From the NCBI GenBank assembly GCA_019245275.1, contig JAFARW010000100.1, forward strand, positions 1 to 31,198: a DNA stretch of 31,198 nucleotides. Reading direction: 5' to 3'. Source of the DNA: Vulcanimicrobiota bacterium (GTDB lineage Bacteria; Vulcanimicrobiota; Vulcanimicrobiia; Vulcanimicrobiales; Vulcanimicrobiaceae). Position numbers and translations under genes: made by a program. A model generated the notes under the pieces. The model worked only from the letters and a program-made list of their open reading frames with translations, did not search any database and was not told the DNA's origin. Shown one piece after another: positions 21,172 through 29,564 of this stretch. The number at the start of each line of letters is the position of its first letter. The stretch's first letter is position 1.

Positions 21172-23221
21172 ATTTCACACGCCACATGTACGCAGGTTGA
21201 AGCGGCCCGCGCCGATGTGGTGGCGCATCCTGCGCGTCGCTCTCGTTGCCGTCTTCTTCGTTGTACTATTTGCCGCCGGTACAATCGCCGGCGTCATCGC
21301 CTCGTATTCGCAGAATCTTCCCGACATCAATCGCATGGCGGATTACCAGCCGGAACGCTCGACGCATCTCTACGCGCGCGACGGAACCTTGCTCGCAAAT
21401 CTGTATCGCCAGAATCGCGTTTGGGTGCCGATCGATCGGATTCCGCCGATCGTTCGCGAGGCTTTTGTCTCGGTTGAGGATCAGCATTTCTATCAACATC
21501 ACGGCGTTGATTTTCAAGGCATCATCCGCGCGGCGCTCGCCGATTGGCGCCACGAACGCTTCCAAGGTGCTTCCACCATTACGCAGCAGCTCGCGCGCGC
21601 GCTCTTCCTGTCCGGCGAAGTTTCGGTGTCGCGTAAGATTCAAGAGGCGCTTTTGGCGATGGAGATCGAGCGTTTCTACACGAAGGACGAAATTCTCGAA
21701 CGTTACCTGAACTTGATCTACTTCGGATCGCAAGCGTATGGAGTCGAAGCGGCCGCTCACACCTATTTTGGGAAAAGCGTCTCGCATCTGAGCGTCGGGC
21801 AAGCGGCGTTGCTGGCTGGGTTGCCCGCGGCTCCCTCCGACTACTCGCCGTACGTCAATCTTTCGCACGCGAAGCAACGCCAAGCGCATGTGCTCGAACG
21901 AATGGTTGCCGCGGGATACCTGACGCCCAACCAGGCCGCCGCCGCCTATGCGGCACCACTCGGCTTAGCCGGCGAACGCAGTCCGGGACTGCAGGGCTAC
22001 GCGTATCCCTACTTTACGACGTACGCGATCGACCAACTCGAGAGCACGTTCGGCAAGCAAGCGACGTACGAGGCGGGTTTGCAAGTGTACACGACACTCG
22101 ATCCGCACCTCCAAAAGCTCGCGCAAGATTGCATCAATTGGGGTGTCGAGTCGGCCAGGGCGGAAGGCATCGGCGCTGATCAAGAAGCGATGGTTGCCCT
22201 CCGGCCGTCTACGGGCGAGATTCTCGCGATGGTCGGCGGGGCCGGCGGATTTTCGCTACACAACCAGTTCAATCGCGCTTGGCAGACGCGGCGCCAACCT
22301 GGTTCTTCCTTTAAAGTGTACGTGTACACGGCGGCAATCGACAGCGGGATGCCGCCTTCGGCGATCATGGAAGATACGCCGGTTTCATACCCGATGGGCG
22401 ACGGCTCTCTCTGGGAACCCAAGGACGACGATATGAGCTACATGGGCGCGATTCCACTGCGTACAGCGCTTGCGCAATCGCGCAACATCGTTGCGGTCAA
22501 GCTTGCCCAATTGATCGGGGTCGATCGCGTGATTGCATACGCGCAGCGCATGGGCGTCCGCTCGCCGCTCGAAGCCAATCTTTCACTGGCTCTCGGGACG
22601 TCGGGCGTTAGTCCGCTCGACATGGCGTCCGGGTACTCCACGCTTGCGAATCAAGGCGTGCATATCGAGCCCTCGCCGTTTCGCATCGTTAAAGATTCGC
22701 TCGGCACGACGATTCTGAATAATCGCTTTCCGCAACAAGTCGAAGTCGTCGGCGCCGGAACCGCTTACATCATGGACTCAATGATGGAGAGTGTCATTCA
22801 ATCCGGCACCGGAACGAACGCCCAGATCGGCCGTCCGGCAGCGGGCAAAACGGGAACGACGTCTAGCTACCGCGATGCTTGGTTTATTGGCTTTACGCCC
22901 GATTTGGTTGCGGCCGTATGGCTTGGCAACGATAACTATTCGCCGATGAATGAGTCGTACGGCGGAAATATTCCGGCACGGACCTGGGCGCGCTTCATGA
23001 CAGCGGCGCTCGCGAATACACCAAAACACGATTTCCCATTCCCAAGCGGCGAGGTCGTCAAAGTCGCCAACTGCGGCGGCGGTTACGAATATTATCTGCC
23101 CGGCACCGAACCGCTAGGAACATGTTCAAGCCCGGGCTCTGCGCGGCGTGTTGATATCAATGCGTACCAGCCGCCCGAAGGCGCGGCAACGCTTCAGCCA
23201 TTGCCGACCGCAACGCCATGA
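21158..23221 (+). CDS. mrcA: Class A penicillin-binding protein (PBP1a-type)
   Basis: This bifunctional peptidoglycan synthase of 687 residues has a basic N-terminus and a membrane anchor (about 22-46). The GT51 glycosyltransferase domain holds the catalytic Glu 107 in SVEDQHFYQHHGVDFQG, plus GASTITQQLARALFL and LERYLNLIYFGSQAYGVEAA. The transpeptidase domain has SSFK (Ser 383, Lys 386), SRN (441-443) and KTG (564-566). A short Pro/Thr-rich tail follows, with a cysteine pair (VANCGG, GTCSS). The ATG 21158 has GAGG 7 bases upstream and overlaps nusB; in-frame codons further upstream lie within nusB and are unlikely starts. Together with uppP it ties the operon to wall synthesis. Confidence 0.95.
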   Translation: MRRSRFHTPHVRRLKRPAPMWWRILRVALVAVFFVVLFAAGTIAGVIASYSQNLPDINRMADYQPERSTHLYARDGTLLANLYRQNRVWVPIDRIPPIVREAFVSVEDQHFYQHHGVDFQGIIRAALADWRHERFQGASTITQQLARALFLSGEVSVSRKIQEALLAMEIERFYTKDEILERYLNLIYFGSQAYGVEAAAHTYFGKSVSHLSVGQAALLAGLPAAPSDYSPYVNLSHAKQRQAHVLERMVAAGYLTPNQAAAAYAAPLGLAGERSPGLQGYAYPYFTTYAIDQLESTFGKQATYEAGLQVYTTLDPHLQKLAQDCINWGVESARAEGIGADQEAMVALRPSTGEILAMVGGAGGFSLHNQFNRAWQTRRQPGSSFKVYVYTAAIDSGMPPSAIMEDTPVSYPMGDGSLWEPKDDDMSYMGAIPLRTALAQSRNIVAVKLAQLIGVDRVIAYAQRMGVRSPLEANLSLALGTSGVSPLDMASGYSTLANQGVHIEPSPFRIVKDSLGTTILNNRFPQQVEVVGAGTAYIMDSMMESVIQSGTGTNAQIGRPAAGKTGTTSSYRDAWFIGFTPDLVAAVWLGNDNYSPMNESYGGNIPARTWARFMTAALANTPKHDFPFPSGEVVKVANCGGGYEYYLPGTEPLGTCSSPGSARRVDINAYQPPEGAATLQPLPTATP

Positions 23222-24495
23222 GCAACGCGGCGCCCGCGCTACCCGTTTACGGCGTCAGCGCGGTCGTGACGTACATCACGAAACTTCTCCAAGCAAATAC
23301 TCGCTTAAAATCGCTTCGCGTGCGAGGTGAAGTTTCGAACCGGCGTAGACTGCCTTCGGGACACTACGCGTTCGATCTGAAGGAAGCCAACGATCTACTT
23401 GCCTGCATCTTGTGGTCAAGCAACGCGCGCGATGTCTCGGCATTTGAAAACGGACGCGAAGTAATCGCAGCGGGCTTCATCGCAACCTACCGGCTCGCGA
23501 GCAAATATCAGCTGTACGTCGCCTCCGTCGAACCCGTGGGCGCGGGTGCGCTCTACGCTCAGCTTGAGGCGCTCAAGAAGAAATTTCGTGGCGAAGGGTT
23601 GTTCGAAGTGGTGCGCAAACGGCCGTTGCCTTCCTGTCCCCAACGCGTCGCAATCGTATCAGCCAAGGGCAAAGGCGCGGAAGATTTCGTCAATACTTTG
23701 CGCGTTCGGGCACCCCAGATCCAGATGGTCTTCATTGAGACCCGCGTACAGGGCGTCGGAGCCGAAATCGATATCGCTGAAGCGCTGGATCGTGCGTCAA
23801 GATCCGACGTCGATCTCATTGTCCTGGCGCGCGGCGGCGGTACGTTTGAAGATCTCTTTCCTTTCAATCTAGAGCCCGTCGTGCGTGCCATCGTGAGAGC
23901 GCGCCATCCCGTTCTGACCGCAATCGGACACACCGGCGATCGCCATCTCGCTGATGACGTCGCCGACTTGAGCGTCGAGACGCCGTCGAACGCGGCTCAG
24001 TACCTCGGTGGCTTACGGGATGAGGCTCTCGCAACCGTTGATCGGTTACGAAAAGAACTAGCGTTGGCGGCAAAGCAAAGCGTGCTCGAACATGCGCGCC
24101 GCCATGACTTGCTTGTGAATCGCCTGCGCTCACAGAGTCAGCTGTACGTTCGCAATCAGCGAGAACGCCTCTGGCAGATTCAAGCGCGTCTCGATCGGCA
24201 GAAACCGGAGAGTCGAATGCGCGAGCGTGTGAGGCGTTTCGATCAGCTCAGCGCCGCCCTGCAGACGAGCACCACAGCGATTTTGCAGCACGCGCGCCAT
24301 CGAACCGAGTTGTTGCTCGGCCGGCTGGATGCGCTTAACCCGCAAGCGCCGTTGTCTCGCGGCTACGCGATCGTCCTCTTAGACGGCAAAGTTTTGCGGC
24401 GCGCGTCTTTGACGAAGACGGGCGATGAGATCGAAGCGCGGCTCGAACATGGGGCGCTGCACGCGCGCGTCGAACGGGCGGTTGCCGATGCCTGA
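23218..24495 (+). CDS. xseA: Exodeoxyribonuclease VII large subunit
   Basis: XseA is the catalytic subunit of ExoVII, a single-strand DNA exonuclease used in mismatch and damage repair. The 425-residue protein has an N-terminal OB-fold domain (LKSLRVRGEVSNRRRLPSGHYAFDLKE, about 30-55, and ILWSSN), then the nuclease core with VAIVSAKGKGAEDFVNTL, DLIVLARGGGTFEDLFPFN and TAIGHTGDRHLADDVADLSVETPSNAA. A long coiled-coil helical region and a short end (PLSRGYAIVLLDGKVLRRA) follow. It is ATGA-coupled to the PBP gene and overlaps xseB by 8 bases. Confidence 0.95.
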   Translation: MSNAAPALPVYGVSAVVTYITKLLQANTRLKSLRVRGEVSNRRRLPSGHYAFDLKEANDLLACILWSSNARDVSAFENGREVIAAGFIATYRLASKYQLYVASVEPVGAGALYAQLEALKKKFRGEGLFEVVRKRPLPSCPQRVAIVSAKGKGAEDFVNTLRVRAPQIQMVFIETRVQGVGAEIDIAEALDRASRSDVDLIVLARGGGTFEDLFPFNLEPVVRAIVRARHPVLTAIGHTGDRHLADDVADLSVETPSNAAQYLGGLRDEALATVDRLRKELALAAKQSVLEHARRHDLLVNRLRSQSQLYVRNQRERLWQIQARLDRQKPESRMRERVRRFDQLSAALQTSTTAILQHARHRTELLLGRLDALNPQAPLSRGYAIVLLDGKVLRRASLTKTGDEIEARLEHGALHARVERAVADA

Positions 24496-24730
24496 GAAAC
24501 AACCCGCAACTTTTGAGGCCAAAATCGCTCGGCTACAAGCGATCGTTAACGAGCTGGAAGGCGGAAACGTCGAACTCGACAAGACGATTGCGCTCTTTAA
24601 GGAAGGCAAGGCACTCGCCGATGAATGCGCCGCGCTCCTGAAATCCACGCAAGATCAGATCGATCGTGCGATGCAAGGATCGACGGATGCCGCGCGTTCG
24701 CAATCGACTGACGATGACATTCCATTTTGA
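24488..24730 (+). CDS. xseB: Exodeoxyribonuclease VII small subunit
   Basis: XseB is an 80-residue helical-hairpin protein that binds the long helices of XseA. It shows TFEAKIARLQAIVNELEGG, then NVELDKTIALFKEGKALADE and LLKSTQDQIDRAM, which are typical. ATG 24488 overlaps the xseA stop by 8 bases. The acidic C-terminus (STDDDIPF) also fits the family. Its TGA overlaps the TTG of the next gene. Confidence 0.95.
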   Translation: MPEKQPATFEAKIARLQAIVNELEGGNVELDKTIALFKEGKALADECAALLKSTQDQIDRAMQGSTDAARSQSTDDDIPF

Positions 24731-26286
24731 GCCGGCTCCTCTGTTTGCTAACGATTCTGCTGCTTGGTGCGGCGCCGCAACCTTCCCCGAATGATCTGAT
24801 CGGCGTTTGGTCTGCACAGCGCGATTTTGGACCAAAGATTCAAAGCAGCGCGCAAGTCGTCCGAAGCGGCTTCTTCATTCAGCCGCAGAGCGAAAGCGGT
24901 ACGGCGCCATTCGCAATCCCGCAACGATTCAGAAGCACGCTGCGCGACACGCAGCATTTCTATTTCGTAGTTCAGCGGCGCACTGATGGAACGCTCGAAG
25001 CATTTTTCCGAAATCCCGAGAGCAATGCCGGCGCGGGAATCGGCACGCGCAGCGTCGTGCTTGCCGGCGCGGACGTTCATCTGCAGCGCGCGAACGCGCC
25101 GGATCTTACCGGCTCGCTCGATCAGGCGGGGGCGTTACACTTTCAATTTCGATGGTTCCCGGGAGATTTTGTATTTCAAAAGGGAGCGGATCCGGTGTTC
25201 TATCCGCGCGCCGGCGTTACAAACTATCAGTATCGCAAACCAGCCGCATTAGCGGACGGATGGCATACCGCGTCACTTTCCGCCGTCGGGCTTGCGCCGA
25301 AGCCGATCGTCGATCTCGTGAATTCGATCGTCCATGCGTCAACCGATTCGCTGCGCGCGCCATACATCCAAAGTCTGCAGATCGAGCGGCACGGCAGACT
25401 TGTGCTCGACGAGTATTTCTATGGATTCGATGCGGGTCGGCCACACGATATGCGTTCGGCATCGAAAAGTGTCACGACTTTGATGATTGGTCGCGCGATC
25501 CAAGATCACGCGCCGGTCAGTCCGAGTTCCCCCGTATTGCGGCTCTTTTCGCAATACGCGCCGATCGCCAACGATGACTCGCGCAAGCAGCACATGACCG
25601 TTGCGCATTTGATGACGATGTCGTCTGGCTTCGCTTGCGATGACAACGATGACACCTCGCCCGGCAACGAAGACGCGATGCAGTCCCAATCAAAACAGCC
25701 CGACTGGTACAAGTACACGCTCGATCTTCCGATGCTTTACGAGCCGGGCATGAGATCGATCTACTGTTCGGCGGGCATCAACCTTCTCGGCGGAATCCTA
25801 ACGCGCGTTACCGGAAAGTGGCTGCCCGCCTACTTCGATCAGCATTTTGCACGGCCGATGCAGTTCGGGACGTACGGACTGTGGCTGATGAGCCCGCCGC
25901 CGGAGACGGCGTACATGGCAGGCGGCGACTACTTTCGGCCGCGCGATTTTTTGAAATTCGGCCAGCTCTTCTTAGATCACGGCCGCTGGAACGGCCGACC
26001 GATTATCAGTGACGAGTGGCTCAAACAGTCCGCAATTCCGAGAACGAGTCCTGAGGGCGAAGGGGATCAATATGGGTACGGCTGGCATCTTTTTGATTAC
26101 CATGCCGGTTCCAAGACAATACATGCTATAAGCGCAGGCGGAAATGGAGGCCAGCTTCTCGTGATATTGCCGCAACTCGACATGGCTGTAATGATGACGG
26201 CCGGCAACTACGGTCAATTCCCGGTATGGCGCACCTACGCGCAAGATTTGATTCCACGCTACGTCGTCTCGGCGGCGGTGAAATAA
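24727..26286 (+). CDS. Exported serine hydrolase, beta-lactamase (class C-like) family
   Basis: This 519-residue protein has a signal peptide (LLCLLTILLLGAAP) and a unique N-terminal region (about 20-180). A serine beta-lactamase/esterase domain follows. The nucleophile motif is S244-A-S-K247 (DMRSASKSVTTLMIG), then TVAHLMTMSSGF. The second motif is YCS (346-348, SIYCSAGINLLGGIL) where the family has YxN. A glycine-rich third motif is SAGGNGGQLLVILP. Such proteins include esterases and D-aminopeptidases; antibiotic hydrolysis is not implied. The TTG start overlaps the xseB stop (TTGA), so it is in the same operon. The substrate is unknown. Confidence 0.85.
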   Translation: MSRLLCLLTILLLGAAPQPSPNDLIGVWSAQRDFGPKIQSSAQVVRSGFFIQPQSESGTAPFAIPQRFRSTLRDTQHFYFVVQRRTDGTLEAFFRNPESNAGAGIGTRSVVLAGADVHLQRANAPDLTGSLDQAGALHFQFRWFPGDFVFQKGADPVFYPRAGVTNYQYRKPAALADGWHTASLSAVGLAPKPIVDLVNSIVHASTDSLRAPYIQSLQIERHGRLVLDEYFYGFDAGRPHDMRSASKSVTTLMIGRAIQDHAPVSPSSPVLRLFSQYAPIANDDSRKQHMTVAHLMTMSSGFACDDNDDTSPGNEDAMQSQSKQPDWYKYTLDLPMLYEPGMRSIYCSAGINLLGGILTRVTGKWLPAYFDQHFARPMQFGTYGLWLMSPPPETAYMAGGDYFRPRDFLKFGQLFLDHGRWNGRPIISDEWLKQSAIPRTSPEGEGDQYGYGWHLFDYHAGSKTIHAISAGGNGGQLLVILPQLDMAVMMTAGNYGQFPVWRTYAQDLIPRYVVSAAVK

Positions 26287-26765
26287 TGCGCAAAGTCAAT
26301 ACGAAAGACGTTGAAGAAGAGACCTGGACCTCGCCCAAAGGCAAATTCAACGGCGCGGGCAGGCAAGTCTCAATTGCATTGGGGCGCAAGCCGCAGTCGA
26401 CGGATATCAACGAACGCCACCCGTTCGACGTCGAAATCGCACGCATCCCGCCACGCGCGACGCCATTTCCGTACCACTCGCACAGTTCACAGTGGGAGTT
26501 CTACCATGTGATTTCGGGACATGGAGTCGTGCGCCATGAGGGTGGTACAACCCAGGTCGAAACCGGCGACGCGTTCCTCTTCAAGCCTGGGGAAGCGCAT
26601 GTCGTTTCGAACGACGGCGACGATGATTTGGTCATGTATGTGATTGCCGACAATCCAGTCGGCGGATCGTGCTACTACCCCGACAGCCAGAAATGGAGTG
26701 TAGCATCTCCAGAGCGCAGCCTGATCCGCTCGAAGCCGCTCGATTACTATGACGGCGAAGAGTAA
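26286..26765 (+). CDS. Cupin-domain protein, first tandem copy
   Basis: This 159-residue protein is one small single-domain cupin. Cupin motif 1 is PYHSHSSQWEFYHVISGHG (two His plus Glu as likely metal ligands). Motif 2 is GDAFLFKPGEAHVVSN (with the final His). The C-terminal part (VMYVIADNPVGG, YYPDSQKW) recurs in the second copy. Its ATG overlaps the stop of the serine hydrolase by one base. The metal and substrate are unknown. Confidence 0.85.
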   Translation: MRKVNTKDVEEETWTSPKGKFNGAGRQVSIALGRKPQSTDINERHPFDVEIARIPPRATPFPYHSHSSQWEFYHVISGHGVVRHEGGTTQVETGDAFLFKPGEAHVVSNDGDDDLVMYVIADNPVGGSCYYPDSQKWSVASPERSLIRSKPLDYYDGEE

Positions 26766-26772
26766 TACAATA

Positions 26773-27252
26773 ATGCGAAAAGTCAACACAAAAGATGTCG
26801 AAGAAGAAGTTTGGGACTCGCCAAAAGGCAAGTTCAAAGGCGCCGGAAAGCAGATCTCGCTTGCGCTCGGGCGCCGGCCGCAGTCAACGGATTTACATGA
26901 ACGCCATCCCTTCGATGTAGAAATCGCGCGCATACCGCCGGGCGCAACGCCGTATCCATATCACTCGCACAGCGCACAGTGGGAGTTTTACCATGTGATT
27001 TCGGGTCGCGGAGTCGTCCGCCACGAAGCTGGATCGATGCAAGTTGAAACCGGCGATGCGTTCATCTTTAAACCTGGTGAAGCGCACGCCATCTCTAACA
27101 ACGGTGATGAAGATTTACTGATGTATGTCGTCGCCGATAATCCGATCGGCGAGTCGTGGTATTATCCGGACAGCCAAAAATGGGGCGTGCTATCTCCTGA
27201 GCGGTGCTTTATCCGATCCGATTCGCTCGATTACTTCGACGGCGAGGAATGA
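26773..27252 (+). CDS. Cupin-domain protein, second tandem copy
   Basis: This 159-residue paralogue starts 7 bases after the first cupin. By hand count the two differ at 33 of 159 positions (about 79% identical) with no gaps. All likely metal ligands are kept (PYHSHSAQWEFYHVISGRG and GDAFIFKPGEAH). Differences cluster around the N-terminus and the SCYY/SWYY stretch, which may alter the pocket. It ends the plus-strand run and is convergent with a lipoprotein gene. Confidence 0.85.
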   Translation: MRKVNTKDVEEEVWDSPKGKFKGAGKQISLALGRRPQSTDLHERHPFDVEIARIPPGATPYPYHSHSAQWEFYHVISGRGVVRHEAGSMQVETGDAFIFKPGEAHAISNNGDEDLLMYVVADNPIGESWYYPDSQKWGVLSPERCFIRSDSLDYFDGEE

Positions 27253-27267
27253 GCGGCGTTAACGCTC
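27251..27267. terminator. Possible bidirectional hairpin between convergent genes
   Basis: GAGCG (27251-27255) pairs with CGCTC (27263-27267) across a 7-base loop, between the cupin stop and the end of the minus-strand lipoprotein gene. There is no T tract, so terminator activity is uncertain. Confidence 0.3.
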
Positions 27268-27951
27268 GGGGTTAGCGATCCGCGCAAAGACGAACTGGTG
27301 CCCGGGCACGTCGAATTCGTCTAACACGAAGGTCTGCGGATCGTACCAGAGCGTGCCGGTAGCACCCTCGCCCGTCACGCTAAGCGCGGAATCGCGTTTC
27401 GGGACCCGTGACGGCCGAGCCGCGGTACTTGTGGATGCCGTCAACGGTCCGACCTTGGTTGCGAACCCTAAACTGATGACCGTTAACTTTTGCGTGCGAG
27501 CCGCGTGTAATGTGGCTGGAAGATGAAACCAGAAGCCGACGACAAGGTCTGAGACCGCGAACGGTGCACCGCGTGCTGCGACGAACCGCAACGTTGAAGT
27601 GCCGTCTTGCACGACAGCGTTGTCGCCGCTCACGGTAACGCTCGCAACGGTTCGTTCGGGAACTCCGGTCGTATACGAGCGGGTAACGAGCGTTGAAGCG
27701 TCGAGCGTTCGGATTGTCTTTTCGCTTGGCTCCATGGGCGATGCATGTTCCTCGATCGTCAGCGCGCCGTTGGCTCGACTGACGACGATCGTGCTCGTGG
27801 CGAGTTGCTTGCCGCGCTCGAGAATCGCGTATGTATAACTTCCGTTTGGGAGCAATGTCGTCACGTGTTGGTCAGCCGATGTGGTTGACGAGCACGCGGC
27901 GATCACGACTGCGAATGCGAGAGCGCGGAACGGCCGTGTGCGTTTGCGAAT
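27259..27951 (-). CDS. Predicted lipoprotein of unknown function
   Basis: The frame encodes a typical lipoprotein signal: basic RKRTRPFR, hydrophobic ALAFAVV, then lipobox VIAAC followed by SSTTSADQ. The mature domain is beta-rich (GSYTYAILERGKQLATSTIV, WYDPQTFVLDEFDVPGHQFV) and resembles a secreted barrel, but I do not recognise a family. A conventional start exists only at GTG 27906, four codons before the lipobox cysteine, which would delete the signal peptide. In-frame upstream only ATT (27951-27949) is near-cognate, so the start is inferred. An ATG (27961-27959, minus) lies 10 bases upstream in another frame, so a single-base error in the assembly could also explain this. It is divergent from tlyA, only 9 bases apart. 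Confidence 0.65.
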   Translation of the reverse strand: MRKRTRPFRALAFAVVIAACSSTTSADQHVTTLLPNGSYTYAILERGKQLATSTIVVSRANGALTIEEHASPMEPSEKTIRTLDASTLVTRSYTTGVPERTVASVTVSGDNAVVQDGTSTLRFVAARGAPFAVSDLVVGFWFHLPATLHAARTQKLTVISLGFATKVGPLTASTSTAARPSRVPKRDSALSVTGEGATGTLWYDPQTFVLDEFDVPGHQFVFARIANPER

Positions 27952-27960
27952 GGCAAGGCC

Positions 27961-28734
27961 ATGCGCCTCGATGACGCGGTTGCCCTGCAGTCCGGTGTGA
28001 CTCGGTCGCAGGCCCGCGGTTTGATCTTGGCGGGCCGCGTTCGTGTAAATGGTGATCCGATTACTAAGTCCGGCACAAACGTCCGAGATGGCGCGCAGAT
28101 CGAGGTCGAACGTGCCAAAAGCTACGTCAGCCGCGGTGGCGAGAAGCTCGAACAGGCACTAACATCATTTGGCATCGATCCCAGCGACAAGCGCGCGCTC
28201 GATATCGGTGCCAGCACCGGCGGCTTTACCGACTGTTTACTGCGTTTCGGGATGGCGCACGTGACCGCAGTTGACGTCGGCTACGGTCAATTGGCGTGGC
28301 AATTGCGCAATGATCCGCGCGTTCGCGTCGTGGAGCGCACGAACTTTCGTTATATCGAGAACGAGACGCTCGGCGAACCGTTCGATCTGATCGTGATCGA
28401 CGTCTCGTTCATCTCGCTTCGCCCAATCGTCGAACGGGCGCGATCCCACCTAGCGCTGGGTGGTGCAATTGTCGCACTCGTTAAGCCGCAGTTCGAAGCG
28501 GGCCGGGAGCGTGTGCGGCGCGGTGGTGTCGTTCGCGATCCCGAAGTACATGTCGCGGTGTTGCGCGAAGTGCGTGACGCGATGAATGCGTTGGACTTGC
28601 GGGCCATTTCAGTTGTGGCGTCTCCGCTGCTCGGGCCAGCGGGAAATCGAGAGTTCTTCATCCTCGTAAAGTCCAGCGGTGAAGCGATTAGCGATGAAGC
28701 GATCTCGGACGTCGTCGGGGTTTTAGAGTCGTGA
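27961..28734 (+). CDS. tlyA: TlyA-family rRNA 2'-O-methyltransferase
   Basis: This 257-residue protein has an N-terminal S4 RNA-binding domain (about 1-50, RLDDAVALQSGVTRSQARGL) joined to an FtsJ-like methyltransferase domain (SAM motif ALDIGASTGGFTDCLL, about 79-94). The catalytic KDKE-type residues are visible as Lys 62, Asp 147 (VIDVSF), Lys 175 (VKPQFE) and Glu 231 (NREFF). In Mycobacterium TlyA methylates 16S and 23S rRNA and its loss gives capreomycin resistance. Its stop overlaps the start of nadK (GTGA), a pairing kept in many bacteria. Confidence 0.93.
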   Translation: MRLDDAVALQSGVTRSQARGLILAGRVRVNGDPITKSGTNVRDGAQIEVERAKSYVSRGGEKLEQALTSFGIDPSDKRALDIGASTGGFTDCLLRFGMAHVTAVDVGYGQLAWQLRNDPRVRVVERTNFRYIENETLGEPFDLIVIDVSFISLRPIVERARSHLALGGAIVALVKPQFEAGRERVRRGGVVRDPEVHVAVLREVRDAMNALDLRAISVVASPLLGPAGNREFFILVKSSGEAISDEAISDVVGVLES

Positions 28735-29564
28735 GCATCGACGCGAAGGCGCAAACTATTGCGCTCTACGTTGATCCGAATCGTGGCAACGCACAAGCGC
28801 TCGCCGAACGCGTCTCGCGCGCATTTTCGGAACGCGGCTACGATGTGCTTTCGACGGAGGGCAAGATGCCGTTTGGCGAGGCAGCGCTGCTCGTGACGAT
28901 CGGCGGCGACGGTACGCTGCTGCGTGCGGCGCGCCTCGCCATTGAGTCCGATACGCCGCTCTTAGGCATCAACACCGGCCGGCTCGGTTTCCTGACGGAG
29001 TTCGATGAAGACGATCCGCGAATCGAGCGGCTGCCCGAGCTCTTCGCCAATGGCCTTCATATCGAAGAGCGCGTCGCGTTGCAAGCGGAGTATAACGGCA
29101 AACACTATTTTGCGCTGAACGACGTCATCGTTCGAAAAGGCGGGATCTCTCGAATAGTGCCGTTCGGGCTTTGTCTCGATGACGACCAAGCGGCGCACAT
29201 TCCGGCGGATGGCATCTGCATCTCAACGCCGACCGGCTCGACTGCCTACTTCTTGTCGGCAGGCGGCGCGATCATCTCGCCGCGGGTTGAAGCATTCGGC
29301 ATCGCTCCGCTGCTCGCGCACACGCTCTTCTCCCGGCCCTTGATCGTGCCGATCACGTCGCGCATCACGATCACATGCGACTCCGAGATCGAACACGCGA
29401 ACCTCGAAACGGACGGTGACCTCGCAAGCGATCTCAAGCCCGGCGCGAGTGTCGTCATCACCAAGCATCCCAAGACGATTCGCTTTGCACGCACATCGCC
29501 GTTGCATTTCTTCGAGCGGCTCGAAGAGAAGATGCTCTGGGGCGTGTCGATCAAACGAATCTAG
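28731..29564 (+). CDS. nadK: NAD kinase
   Basis: NadK phosphorylates NAD to NADP. The 277-residue protein has the GGDGT motif (residues 58-62, active-site Asp 60), GINTGRLGFLTE, ALNDVIVRKGGIS, DGICISTPTGSTAYFLSAGG and a C-terminal beta-sandwich with DGDLASDL. The start is GTG 28731, coupled to tlyA. The stop TAG shares the bases CTAG with the stop codon of the convergent pyk gene. Confidence 0.95.
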   Translation: MSIDAKAQTIALYVDPNRGNAQALAERVSRAFSERGYDVLSTEGKMPFGEAALLVTIGGDGTLLRAARLAIESDTPLLGINTGRLGFLTEFDEDDPRIERLPELFANGLHIEERVALQAEYNGKHYFALNDVIVRKGGISRIVPFGLCLDDDQAAHIPADGICISTPTGSTAYFLSAGGAIISPRVEAFGIAPLLAHTLFSRPLIVPITSRITITCDSEIEHANLETDGDLASDLKPGASVVITKHPKTIRFARTSPLHFFERLEEKMLWGVSIKRI

